A DNA stretch of 64,000 nt from an uncultured Arenicella sp. (GTDB taxonomy: Bacteria; Pseudomonadota; Gammaproteobacteria; Arenicellales; Arenicellaceae): NCBI GenBank assembly GCA_947499305.1, contig CANMNN010000026.1, positions 1 to 64,000 on the forward strand, written 5' to 3'. How positions within the stretch are numbered: position 1 is the stretch's first letter; every line of letters starts with the position of its first letter. Position numbers and translations under genes: made by a program. The notes under the pieces were generated by a model. It did not search any database, was not told where the DNA came from, and saw only the letters and a program-made list of their open reading frames with translations. Shown one piece after another: positions 52,866 through 60,931 of the stretch.

Positions 52866-55487
52866 ATGAAAATTTCATCTTTATTAAACGCCCAATTAAA
52901 CGAAGATATACACAAGTTAGCTAAGTCGGTAGTACTTAGTGCATCGCTATTGAGTCTTGCCAGCTGCGGTCAATCGACCAACCATCCAGCTCAAAACACT
53001 CAAGCTCAAAACACTCAAGCTAAGCCGAGCTCTGAGGTACAGTCTATGCAAGGAGATATTAACCTTTGGCCAACGATAGACCTATCAAAAGTCCACAATA
53101 TTGAACTAGAAGCAAAAGTTAAAGAGCTGCTCTCAAACATGACCCTTGAGCAGAAGATTGCGCAAATGATTCAACCCGAGATTCGCGACTTTACCGTTGA
53201 AGACATGAGACGCTATGGTTTCGGCTCCTACCTAAATGGCGGCGGGGCATTTCCGCAGAACAACAAACATGCTAGCCCCAAAGATTGGATTAAACTGGCT
53301 GAAGACATGTATCAAGCATCGATAGATGATTCGCTCGATGGCTCTACAATCCCTGCAATTTGGGGCACTGATGCAGTTCACGGCCACAACAACGTGATTG
53401 GTGCGACCTTATTCCCACATAATATTGGCTTAGGCGCAGCAAACGATCCCGAACTAATTGAGCAGATCGCCCAAGCCACCGCTCGAGAAGTCATGGCGAC
53501 GGGCATTGATTGGGTATTCGCGCCAACAGTCGCTGTAGTGCGTAACGACCGATGGGGGAGAACATATGAGGGTTACTCCGAAGATCCTGAGATTGTTAAA
53601 AGCTACTCCTCGGCAATTGTCACCGGGCTACAAGGCTCAATGGGCGAAGACTTTTTGAGCGATAAGCATGTGATCTCAACGGTAAAACATTTTCTGGGCG
53701 ATGGTGGTACTGAGAATGGCGTTGATCAAGGCAATAACACCGCCGATGAGCAAACCTTGTTTGATATTCACGCGCAGGGCTATGTGGGAGGCCTGAGTGC
53801 TGGCGCACAAACCGTAATGGCGTCATTTAACAGCTGGCACGGCAAAAAAATGCACGGGCATAAATACCTTTTAACCGATGTACTAAAAACTAAGATGGGC
53901 TTTGATGGCTTCGTCGTCGGAGACTGGTTAGGGCACGGGCAAATTAAAGGGTGCACCAACTACAATTGCGCGGCTACCATTAATGCCGGCTTAGATATAT
54001 TTATGGCATCAGGCGATGCCTGGAGACCTCTACTGGAAAACACCATAGCCCAAGTCAAGCAAGGTGAGATTCCGATAAGCCGAATCGATGATGCAGTAAG
54101 TCGAATCTTACGAGTTAAATTACGGGCCGGTATATTTAGCAAACCTAGCCCAGCGAACCGCCCCTTATCTGGAAAGCTAGATATTATTGGCTCAGCCCAA
54201 CATCGAGAGATTGCGCGTCAAGCGGTTAGGCAATCACTTGTGCTTCTTAAGAACAAAAACAATATCTTGCCTATCAAACCTACTAGTAACGTTTTGATCG
54301 CCGGTGATGCAGCACACAATATTGGCAAACAGTCTGGCGGCTGGACCATTACCTGGCAAGGCACCAACAACACAAATGCAGACTTTCCTGGCGGCCGTTC
54401 AATTTACGATGGTTTTAACGAGGCCATCTCCAAAGCGGGCGGCAAACTTACATTATCGCCCGATGGCAATTACCAAACCAAACCAGACGTTGCAATCGTA
54501 GTGTTTGGTGAAGAGCCCTATGCTGAGGGAGTTGGCGACACAAAAAACGTGGCCTACCAGCAAGGCTTAAAGAGCGACTTGGCATTGTTGGAAAAACTCA
54601 AATCTGAGGGCATACCGGTAGTGTCAATATTTATCTCCGGACGCCCACTCTATGTTAATGCAGAGCTAAACGCGTCTGACGCATTCGTAGCAGCTTGGCT
54701 TCCGGGCAGCGAAGGCAATGGGGTCAGTGATGTTCTTTTATCTGATACCAGTGGTAATGTTGCTCACGACTTTACCGGCCGACTGTCATATTCATGGCCA
54801 GCCTCACCCTCACAAACAGAGGTTAATAGAAACGATGAAAACTATTCGCCCTTGCTTCCATACGGTTACGGTTTAAGCTACAACTCAGAGAACAATGAAG
54901 GGCTACTTCAGCTTAGCGACACACTTGATGTTGAAGTGCTTGAAGCCGATGGTACGAGCAATTTGGTCTTGTTTAAAAAATCACTTCCAGTAGGTTTTTC
55001 CGAAGCTGTTGGCGACAAAGCTCAGTCGCTAATTATGAGCAGTAATATTGTCGAGGCCGATGCGATTAAGGTTAGAACAATTGATAAAGATATACAGGAA
55101 GATGCGCGTCAAATATCCTTCGATGGAAGCGCCATCAGTATATATTCTATTAAGTCTGAAACAACGATAGACCTGAGCTTACAAAGAGCACAAGAGCAAT
55201 CACTATTTATAAACCTGCGTCCTGATAGCCAGATCAATGGCCCTGTTCTACTAAGCATGACATGTGATTCCGGCTGCGATGGGTCAATAGATATAAGTAG
55301 TGAACTAAAAAGACTAGCGCCAAATCAATGGCAAGAGATCAATGTAAGCCTTGCTTGCTTCGAAAAAGCAGGTGTGTCACTTAGTGACGTAACAGCGCCA
55401 TTCGAAATCAAGTCGTTAAGTGCCACGACAATTTCGTTTTCTGAAGTTTCGATAAGAAGTACGCCGAATGTTGATCAATGTGATTAA
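52866..55487 (+). CDS. GH3-family beta-glucosidase lipoprotein
   Basis: 873 residues. The signal peptide ends in the lipobox LASC (Cys near 34), so it is lipid-anchored. The GH3 N-terminal barrel contains IPAIWGTDAVHGHNNVIGAT and the nucleophile Asp near 353 in GFVVGDWLGHG. The C-terminal domain has SLVLLKNKNNILPIK and LPYGYGLSY. A final 180-residue region looks like a galactose-binding-type domain. It is of the ExoP type that degrades beta-glucans to glucose. After the lipobox there is a duplicated AQNTQ linker. Confidence 0.92.
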   Translation: MKISSLLNAQLNEDIHKLAKSVVLSASLLSLASCGQSTNHPAQNTQAQNTQAKPSSEVQSMQGDINLWPTIDLSKVHNIELEAKVKELLSNMTLEQKIAQMIQPEIRDFTVEDMRRYGFGSYLNGGGAFPQNNKHASPKDWIKLAEDMYQASIDDSLDGSTIPAIWGTDAVHGHNNVIGATLFPHNIGLGAANDPELIEQIAQATAREVMATGIDWVFAPTVAVVRNDRWGRTYEGYSEDPEIVKSYSSAIVTGLQGSMGEDFLSDKHVISTVKHFLGDGGTENGVDQGNNTADEQTLFDIHAQGYVGGLSAGAQTVMASFNSWHGKKMHGHKYLLTDVLKTKMGFDGFVVGDWLGHGQIKGCTNYNCAATINAGLDIFMASGDAWRPLLENTIAQVKQGEIPISRIDDAVSRILRVKLRAGIFSKPSPANRPLSGKLDIIGSAQHREIARQAVRQSLVLLKNKNNILPIKPTSNVLIAGDAAHNIGKQSGGWTITWQGTNNTNADFPGGRSIYDGFNEAISKAGGKLTLSPDGNYQTKPDVAIVVFGEEPYAEGVGDTKNVAYQQGLKSDLALLEKLKSEGIPVVSIFISGRPLYVNAELNASDAFVAAWLPGSEGNGVSDVLLSDTSGNVAHDFTGRLSYSWPASPSQTEVNRNDENYSPLLPYGYGLSYNSENNEGLLQLSDTLDVEVLEADGTSNLVLFKKSLPVGFSEAVGDKAQSLIMSSNIVEADAIKVRTIDKDIQEDARQISFDGSAISIYSIKSETTIDLSLQRAQEQSLFINLRPDSQINGPVLLSMTCDSGCDGSIDISSELKRLAPNQWQEINVSLACFEKAGVSLSDVTAPFEIKSLSATTISFSEVSIRSTPNVDQCD
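52988..53017 (+). repeat. Two tandem copies of a 15-base unit in the GH3 linker
   Basis: AGCTCAAAACACTCA is repeated back to back. It encodes AQNTQAQNTQ after the lipidated Cys. A slippage-prone tandem duplication that changes only the linker length. Confidence 0.8.
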
Positions 55488-55570
55488 GTGGCGCCAAGTA
55501 TAATAAGCCAAGCTATTACTACAAAAATCTTCAACTAGAGAATTACCTATAAAGTTGTCACTCCATCAAA

Positions 55571-55762
55571 CTACCTTAAATGTCGAACAGGGGATTCTCC
55601 CATCACTCGTTTATAAGCTCTAGAGAAAGCGGCTTCTGATTGATAGCCAAGCTCTTCAGCTAAGTCGCCGAGCGGGATGTTATTGGCGGTTAACTTTGCT
55701 CGAGCTAATGTCATGCGCCATGATAGTTTCACCACCAAGACATCTATACAGATGTTGCTCAA
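55571..55762 (-). pseudogene. Remnant of an AraC-family regulator
   Basis: 63 codons. The piece SWRMTLARAKLTANNIPLGD, then LAEELGYQSEAAFSRAYKR and VMGESPVRHLR, is the last two thirds of an AraC HTH domain; the rest of the gene is missing. The first ten residues (MSNICIDVLV) look unrelated, so the break point is near 55735. It lies about 120 bases from the tRNA scar at 55884, so it was probably damaged before or when the neighbouring element entered. Confidence 0.7.
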
Positions 55763-55883
55763 TTTTTAAATGCAACTGACTTTAAAGGATGCGCATGGAA
55801 TCTATCAGAAATCGTCATTAGCCATATGTTAAACAGCTAATAAATGAAGCAACAAAGAAATAATTAGTTTGTCAAATTTTAAA

Positions 55884-55930
55884 TGGTGGGCCCGCCTGGA
55901 CTCGAACCAGGGACCAATGGATTATGAGTC
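55884..55930 (-). repeat. 3' half of a CAU-anticodon tRNA (tRNA-Ile2-like): left attachment scar (attL)
   Basis: On the minus strand: GA, the anticodon loop CTCATAA, TCCAT, variable TGGTC, the T-arm CCTGG-TTCGAGT-CCAGG, CGGGCCC, A and CCA. This matches the 3' half of bacterial tRNA-Ile2(CAU). The 5' half is absent: the sequence before GACTCATAA is unrelated, and the anticodon stem cannot close. Such 3' fragments are the duplicated attachment site left by tRNA-targeting integrases. The intact tRNA should lie at the far end, beyond the window. Confidence 0.8.
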
Positions 55931-56183
55931 TAGTTTTAAAACCAGATCAGGATATTTCGCAATTCATCCTGAATTGATAATAACGTTAAATATCAATAAT
56001 TTATGTTATTATAAATTAGCGTTTACATATCAACAACGATCGTAGGAAGGCGTGAGTACTGCACTGAATTTGCACAGCACGAGGCATTGACAACTTTAGC
56101 AAGCGAAGTTGTTCCAAGCCCAATCAATCGTTAATACACAAATCATTTAGAAACATAATTAAACTATAAGTTGGACGTAAGTA
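55931..56183. other. AT-rich left end of the integrated element, no gene seen
   Basis: A stem TCAGGAT/ATCCTGA (about 55947-55972) and an imperfect palindrome around AATTTATGTTATTATAAATT (about 55999-56018) lie close to the attachment scar. They could be integrase or excisionase binding sites. No open frame of note is present. Confidence 0.4.
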
Positions 56184-56906
56184 TTGATACATAACATTGG
56201 CGCCGTTCTTTACATCGTAAGCTTAATCGTTTTAAGCCTAGAGATGCTAAACCTAAGCAGCGAACTAAAGGAAAAATCGAAAGTTGCAGCCGAGAAAGGC
56301 CTAAAAGAATTTATTAATGCAAGTGGCCACGACGCATTGGATTCGTTTTCAAAGTGGTTCTTATTAGCTTTTATTCTTTCTGCAGTATCAGGCGTTTTAA
56401 TAGGTTCGATATGGCAAAATTCTATAGTTTCATCCACTTTAGTTGTCATAGCAATTGCATTCATCTTAGTGTTTGCCTCGATTAATGCGTGGCGTAATAA
56501 CTTAAAGCTAATGGGGCATGATTTAATTGAAAAAGTAGTTGCATCGGCAAAAAGTAATTTGTCGTTTTTTTTGTGGTTTACTACTGCATCCTTTTCATTG
56601 CTAATCTTCCTCGCTGCGATAATGGAGATTTATTTTCCATTAGAGCGTGAGCTTGAAATTGAAAAATTAGGATTCATTGTAATTGCTATGTCAATTACCA
56701 CCTCATTTTTTCTATTTATATTTGAGGTAAGCTTTTTTGCATTGATACAGGCTCTGCTTTTAGCTCCTGCTCTCACAATACTGGTTTACTTCTATAGTGT
56801 GGTTAACTTTGTTAAGTTATTAAAACGAATTGGTACGGTAAAATTAAAAAATGCTTTTGTTATTTACAGTCTAGTATTTACTATTTATCTAATACCTTGG
56901 CACTAA
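56184..56906 (+). CDS. Integral membrane protein of unknown function
   Basis: 240 residues if the TTG at 56184 is used; the start is uncertain, since ATG 56245 or thereabouts is also possible. About seven membrane segments alternate with short Lys-rich loops. I recognise no family. It is the first gene inside the mobilizable element and is strongly AT-rich compared with the backbone. It could be anything from an exclusion or immunity protein to a defence effector; nothing in the sequence decides. Confidence 0.6.
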   Translation: MIHNIGAVLYIVSLIVLSLEMLNLSSELKEKSKVAAEKGLKEFINASGHDALDSFSKWFLLAFILSAVSGVLIGSIWQNSIVSSTLVVIAIAFILVFASINAWRNNLKLMGHDLIEKVVASAKSNLSFFLWFTTASFSLLIFLAAIMEIYFPLERELEIEKLGFIVIAMSITTSFFLFIFEVSFFALIQALLLAPALTILVYFYSVVNFVKLLKRIGTVKLKNAFVIYSLVFTIYLIPWH

Positions 56907-56916
56907 TAAATATTGT

Positions 56917-57876
56917 CTAAGCTGCTTTTAAAGCATTTAGTAATCGTAGGCTTCCATTTGAAAATATTGCGTTTCCGCCACCAGCTTTAGCTGAACATGA
57001 TAGGAGTAAGTCTTTAAATAATGCAGTTAGCATTGTCGCGGCTTCAAAAAATACTTCTATATCGTTCTCAGAAGTATTTATGCTTAATTGATCAATAGGT
57101 TTCAACCATTCGTTTTCGAGACGTTGAATGCAGCTAGGGGCGACCAATTTTCTTTCATAGGGAAACCATACTCCATGAGTATGTTGGTAATTTACGGCGT
57201 TCCTCATCACTGACAACCAATTCCCTTTTTCATTACACCTTGATCTAACTAACATAGACTTTAGCTTAGTTAGTGCGTCTTGGGCCTCAAGTTTATATTT
57301 AGCCAAAGCAGTTACGTTAGTTGAGTCTACCAACAGCTTGTCAACTAATTTCAAAAATTCTCCCCACAAATCTCTATGAGAATCTTTATATTTTTTGAAA
57401 TTAACAGTTTCAAAATCCGGAGATATATCGATTACATAAAACCCCTTCTCTAAACTTGAGACACCGCCATCGCGACCTAGAGCAGTTGCAGACTCAAAAA
57501 CTTTATTAACATGAGCATTGTCTAAATAAGAGCAAGAGCGACCATATATTCTCAAGATTGAGTGAGCAGCAAAATATGAGGCGTAATAGGCTCGAATTAC
57601 AGCCCAAGCACCACTTTTCTTTAGATTCTTTTCCGTTGCAATTCCAGCAATACTTTCAATCGCAGCTACAGCCATCCTATTGCAATCATTCGCTAGCGCG
57701 GCTTTAACATAGTCTCTATCAGAGACTCTAAGTGTAAAGCAAGATCTATCCAAATCAGAATCAATAAAATAATTTTGATTAGCTATCCAACCTTTCAAAT
57801 CAACAGAAGTAGGTCTTTCGCAGTGAAAGCAATCTAAATAAGCTTGTTGAACGAGAACTTTCGGAACGAATGACAT
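56917..57876 (-). CDS. HEPN-like protein coupled to the DGQHR gene
   Basis: 319 residues from the ATG that overlaps the DGQHR stop as TAATG; a GTG at 57903 is an alternative. An all-helical region near residues 90-112 (AVIRAYYASYFAAHSILR) resembles HEPN helices. Further on, MRNAVNYQH (Arg225 to His232) fits the HEPN RNase motif R-x6-H. No other domain is evident. HEPN proteins often act as toxins or RNases in defence and toxin-antitoxin pairs. The assignment rests on motif shape and needs a profile search. Confidence 0.6.
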   Translation of the reverse strand: MSFVPKVLVQQAYLDCFHCERPTSVDLKGWIANQNYFIDSDLDRSCFTLRVSDRDYVKAALANDCNRMAVAAIESIAGIATEKNLKKSGAWAVIRAYYASYFAAHSILRIYGRSCSYLDNAHVNKVFESATALGRDGGVSSLEKGFYVIDISPDFETVNFKKYKDSHRDLWGEFLKLVDKLLVDSTNVTALAKYKLEAQDALTKLKSMLVRSRCNEKGNWLSVMRNAVNYQHTHGVWFPYERKLVAPSCIQRLENEWLKPIDQLSINTSENDIEVFFEAATMLTALFKDLLLSCSAKAGGGNAIFSNGSLRLLNALKAA

Positions 57877-58844
57877 TACAGCTGAAAATCTTCTTTTAGA
57901 CACTCCTCCAAATTTTTAACCAGCGGCTTATAAGCGGCTCCAGATGGGCGCAACTTATTCTTTCTAATTGTTGAGCCAACTGGCTCTAGAAAATGATAAA
58001 AATGATCGGCAGAGTAGATAGCTCCAAACCGATCTTTGACCTTTGATGCTACAACTGGAAAAAAGCCACATATCGCTTTAAAAAAAGTAGTATTGAACAT
58101 CAAGTCATGGAGATCATGTTTTAACAAAATCGCTTCATCAAATGACAATAGATAGCTGTTTAGTATCCCATATACTTCACTTTCACTTTTGCCACCAAAA
58201 ATTTTAATTAAAGGCTTTACTGCAGTGTTGAAAGTAGACCTTGTTAACTTACCTTTGGCTTTACTTGCAGGTGATAGCTTTTTATATAGGCAGCTATCAG
58301 GTTCGTCCGTAAAGATGTCAAAAACTTCCCTCAAGTATTCTTCGGTATTATTCTCATACTCAGCCAGTTTTTTTATGTCTAACAATAGCTCGGGCGGCAC
58401 TCCTACCTGCTTAGAATTTATATCAATAAAAAGCCTTGTTTCATCTCTCTTTGAAAGGCCAGCATAAATAATCACTGGCACTCTAAAAGCTTTAGTTGCA
58501 TGCATAAACCCAAAAACTCGGTGCTGACCATCAATAATAAGAAACGCATTCCTTAATTTTTCAAAACTGATACTCTTTTTTCGAGCATCATAAATTAGAT
58601 CGCAATCATCTTGTGCAGATAAAACAATCGAACTTGGAATAGTGCCCAATCCACTATCAATGTAATTTGCTATTTCTTTAGCTCGCTTCTCGTCAAGTAA
58701 TCTTTGAAAGCCATCGATTGGATCTTTTTCACGATCAACTACGAAACAAGTTTCAGCCAAAAGTTCGCTTGGTAGTGTTAAAGAATAAAACTTATGATCC
58801 CCTTGCCGAACTAAACTGACGCTTCCAAAACTCTCTCTTTTCAT
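57876..58844 (-). CDS. DGQHR-domain protein (DndB-like)
   Basis: 322 residues from ATG 58844, which has AAGG eight bases upstream; a TTG two codons earlier is less likely. The domain mark IDGQHRVFGF lies near residues 105-114, and RLFIDINSKQVGV follows near 139-150, as in DndB and other ParB-related DGQHR proteins. DndB represses the Dnd DNA-phosphorothioation genes, but no dnd genes are visible here. Its translational coupling with a HEPN-like gene suggests a two-gene module. Confidence 0.78.
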   Translation of the reverse strand: MKRESFGSVSLVRQGDHKFYSLTLPSELLAETCFVVDREKDPIDGFQRLLDEKRAKEIANYIDSGLGTIPSSIVLSAQDDCDLIYDARKKSISFEKLRNAFLIIDGQHRVFGFMHATKAFRVPVIIYAGLSKRDETRLFIDINSKQVGVPPELLLDIKKLAEYENNTEEYLREVFDIFTDEPDSCLYKKLSPASKAKGKLTRSTFNTAVKPLIKIFGGKSESEVYGILNSYLLSFDEAILLKHDLHDLMFNTTFFKAICGFFPVVASKVKDRFGAIYSADHFYHFLEPVGSTIRKNKLRPSGAAYKPLVKNLEECLKEDFQL

Positions 58845-59018
58845 TAGCAAACCTTTAAAATTTGATTGTGTATAAAATCATAATATTTTTCTAATTATAC
58901 AGAAACATAGCTTTATCTCATTTTTAAGTTAAATTTGTTTTCTTTTGATCGTGAATGATATCTCACGTGCAGGTGATTGAAGCATCACCATCCCGTAAAA
59001 TTTTCGTAAGAATAATTA

Positions 59019-59050
59019 AGGGCGCACTTATGCAAACTTTCAGTTTGCGT
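59019..59050 (-). other. Origin of transfer (oriT), IncQ/MOBQ-like
   Basis: On the minus strand, ACGCAAACT-GAA-AGTTTGCAT forms a 7-base perfect inverted repeat, followed at once by AAGTGCGCCCT. This is the layout of IncQ-type oriTs (inverted repeat, then TAARTGCG/CCCT), with the nick expected opposite 59022/59023. The site lies 34 bases upstream of a MobA/MobL relaxase gene. The relaxase gene would enter the recipient last. Confidence 0.8.
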
Positions 59051-59083
59051 GCGTAAAAATTAAAACCAAGGTTTGAATTTTTT

Positions 59084-60811
59084 ATGGCGATCTATAGCTG
59101 TCGTGTACAGACAATCAGTCGATCTAAAGGCCGTTCGGCCACCGCTGCCGCTGCGTATCGAAGTGGTACTTCGATAGAGGATATTCGCACAGGCGAAATC
59201 CATAATTACACTAACCGTGGTGGCGTTGAAACGACAGGTATTGTTTTACCTAGCAACGCACCTCGTGAGTTATATGAGCGCGACACTCTGTGGAACGAAG
59301 CCGAAGCAGCAGAGAATCGAAAGAACTCTACGGTTGCTCGTGAAGTTCTTGTGGCCGTTCCACATGAATTAGACCAAGAGTCGCGCCAAGAGCTTATCGA
59401 AGGCTACGCTAAGCACCTTTCTGATCGTTATCAAACTGGCGTTGATTACGCGATCCATGAGCCAGATTGCGAAGGTGATAATCGCAATTATCATGCTCAT
59501 ATCTTAATGACCACACGTCGAATTGATGAGCAAGGTTTTGGAGCAAAGACACGCGAACTAGATGAAATTCGAGGCGAGAATCCGCGCGGCAAACTAGAAG
59601 TTAACAACATTCGCCAAACATGGGAGGAGCACGCCAATAATTCACTTGAACGTTCTGGTAAAGATGAACGCATTGATAGTCGAAGTTTGGAAGATCAAGG
59701 AATCGATAGACAACCAACTGTGCATATTGGGCCAAGTGGCAATGCTCTTGATCGACGTAACGAATTCTCTGAACGTGCTGAGCTCAACAAACAGATACGC
59801 GATCTAAATAAAGAGCGTGTTCAAGCGCTTCGTGAACTCAAACAGCTTCATAAAGAACAGCGCGAGTTGAGTAACGAACTCTCAGGGTTATACAAGGAAC
59901 GCAAAGAGGCAAACAGCGATCTAAGAAAGGCTGAACGTCTAAAACCCGCAGTTGATCAAGTTAATGAATCACGCGGCCAAGTTCTAAAGGACTTGCAAGC
60001 TAAGCACGACAGATATCAAAAATGGCATGACCGAGAAATTCAAAAATCGGTTGGCGATTACCACAGTTTTTCAACGTCTGAGCCAACCAAGAAAAAATGG
60101 TTTGAGCGCCAAGAAAAATTTGAACAGCGTAAGCAAGATTTTGAAATAGAGAAAGCGCAAAAATTTGAATCTATGCACCGAACTATCTCGGAACATCGAG
60201 CGCCAACTATGGCTGATGCTGTTTCAAAGTCTTCCTCAAAAGCGGCCTACGATCACAAGATAAAGAAAACTGAAATTGAAGCGAATGTCTATTCAGACAT
60301 CACTGGCCAGGTTGAAGAAAAATCTGCAAAGGCTGAAAGCATTCAAAAACAAATTTCTGAACGGTCTGAAGCTCGCGGTGACGTGCAAGATCGAATCAAA
60401 TCGAACCGCGCATTACTCGCCGAAGTTGAGAAGAAGACAGCGGACACACAGAAGCAACTCGAATCAAATACCAACTCATTTACTGGAGACTCTATGAACC
60501 AAGATACTGAAATTGTTGAAAACAACATGCAAGCCAATATGACGGCCGCGAATAAACAAGAAGCGGCGTACTACCAAGGAGTAGTCGAACGGCAAAATGC
60601 AGAGGCAATGGCCGATCACAAAGCACACTTTGAAAAGCTAGAGCAACCTGAATTAGATAACTTGGATCAACCCCAAGACACTTCGCAAGTGGAAAGCATT
60701 GAGGTCAGTTCTGAGCGACAAGAGATCGATTCAATGCTGAATAAAGCTGAAGAAAAACAAGCTGAATCTGAACAGTCTCAGGAGAAAGAAGAGGACGATC
60801 TAGGTTACTAA
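59084..60811 (+). CDS. MobA/MobL-family (MOBQ) relaxase
   Basis: 575 residues. The relaxase domain begins MAIYSCRVQTISRSKGR, with a Tyr at 4 and another in AAAAYRSG near 23. The metal site is YHAHILMTTRR near residue 135, and TWEEHANNSLERSG is a usual later block. Beyond about 210 the protein is a long charged coiled coil and has no helicase or primase domain. It nicks the oriT next to it and pilots the strand. Standard for mobilizable elements that use another element's mating pore. Confidence 0.92.
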   Translation: MAIYSCRVQTISRSKGRSATAAAAYRSGTSIEDIRTGEIHNYTNRGGVETTGIVLPSNAPRELYERDTLWNEAEAAENRKNSTVAREVLVAVPHELDQESRQELIEGYAKHLSDRYQTGVDYAIHEPDCEGDNRNYHAHILMTTRRIDEQGFGAKTRELDEIRGENPRGKLEVNNIRQTWEEHANNSLERSGKDERIDSRSLEDQGIDRQPTVHIGPSGNALDRRNEFSERAELNKQIRDLNKERVQALRELKQLHKEQRELSNELSGLYKERKEANSDLRKAERLKPAVDQVNESRGQVLKDLQAKHDRYQKWHDREIQKSVGDYHSFSTSEPTKKKWFERQEKFEQRKQDFEIEKAQKFESMHRTISEHRAPTMADAVSKSSSKAAYDHKIKKTEIEANVYSDITGQVEEKSAKAESIQKQISERSEARGDVQDRIKSNRALLAEVEKKTADTQKQLESNTNSFTGDSMNQDTEIVENNMQANMTAANKQEAAYYQGVVERQNAEAMADHKAHFEKLEQPELDNLDQPQDTSQVESIEVSSERQEIDSMLNKAEEKQAESEQSQEKEEDDLGY

Positions 60812-60931
60812 AAATAGGCAGGGCTGTTGTTGACGCACCAGCCCCTAATCCAACATCACACACGAGGTTCACTTCATGGTTATTACGCTAAATAACTTTC
60901 AGCACAGAAAATCTAGCGATAGGAGTAACGC

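Noticed and set aside
55884-55960. A complete tRNA gene
   Set aside because: Only the 3' half is present; D-arm and 5' acceptor strand are missing and the anticodon stem does not pair.
57876-58844. Assigning the DGQHR gene as dndB of a Dnd phosphorothioation system
   Set aside because: No dndA, dndC, dndD or dndE is in the window, and the partner is HEPN-like.
60821-60844. Terminator after the relaxase gene (GGGCTG/CAGCCC stem)
   Set aside because: The stem is short and has no T-run; the coupling ATPase follows on the same strand.
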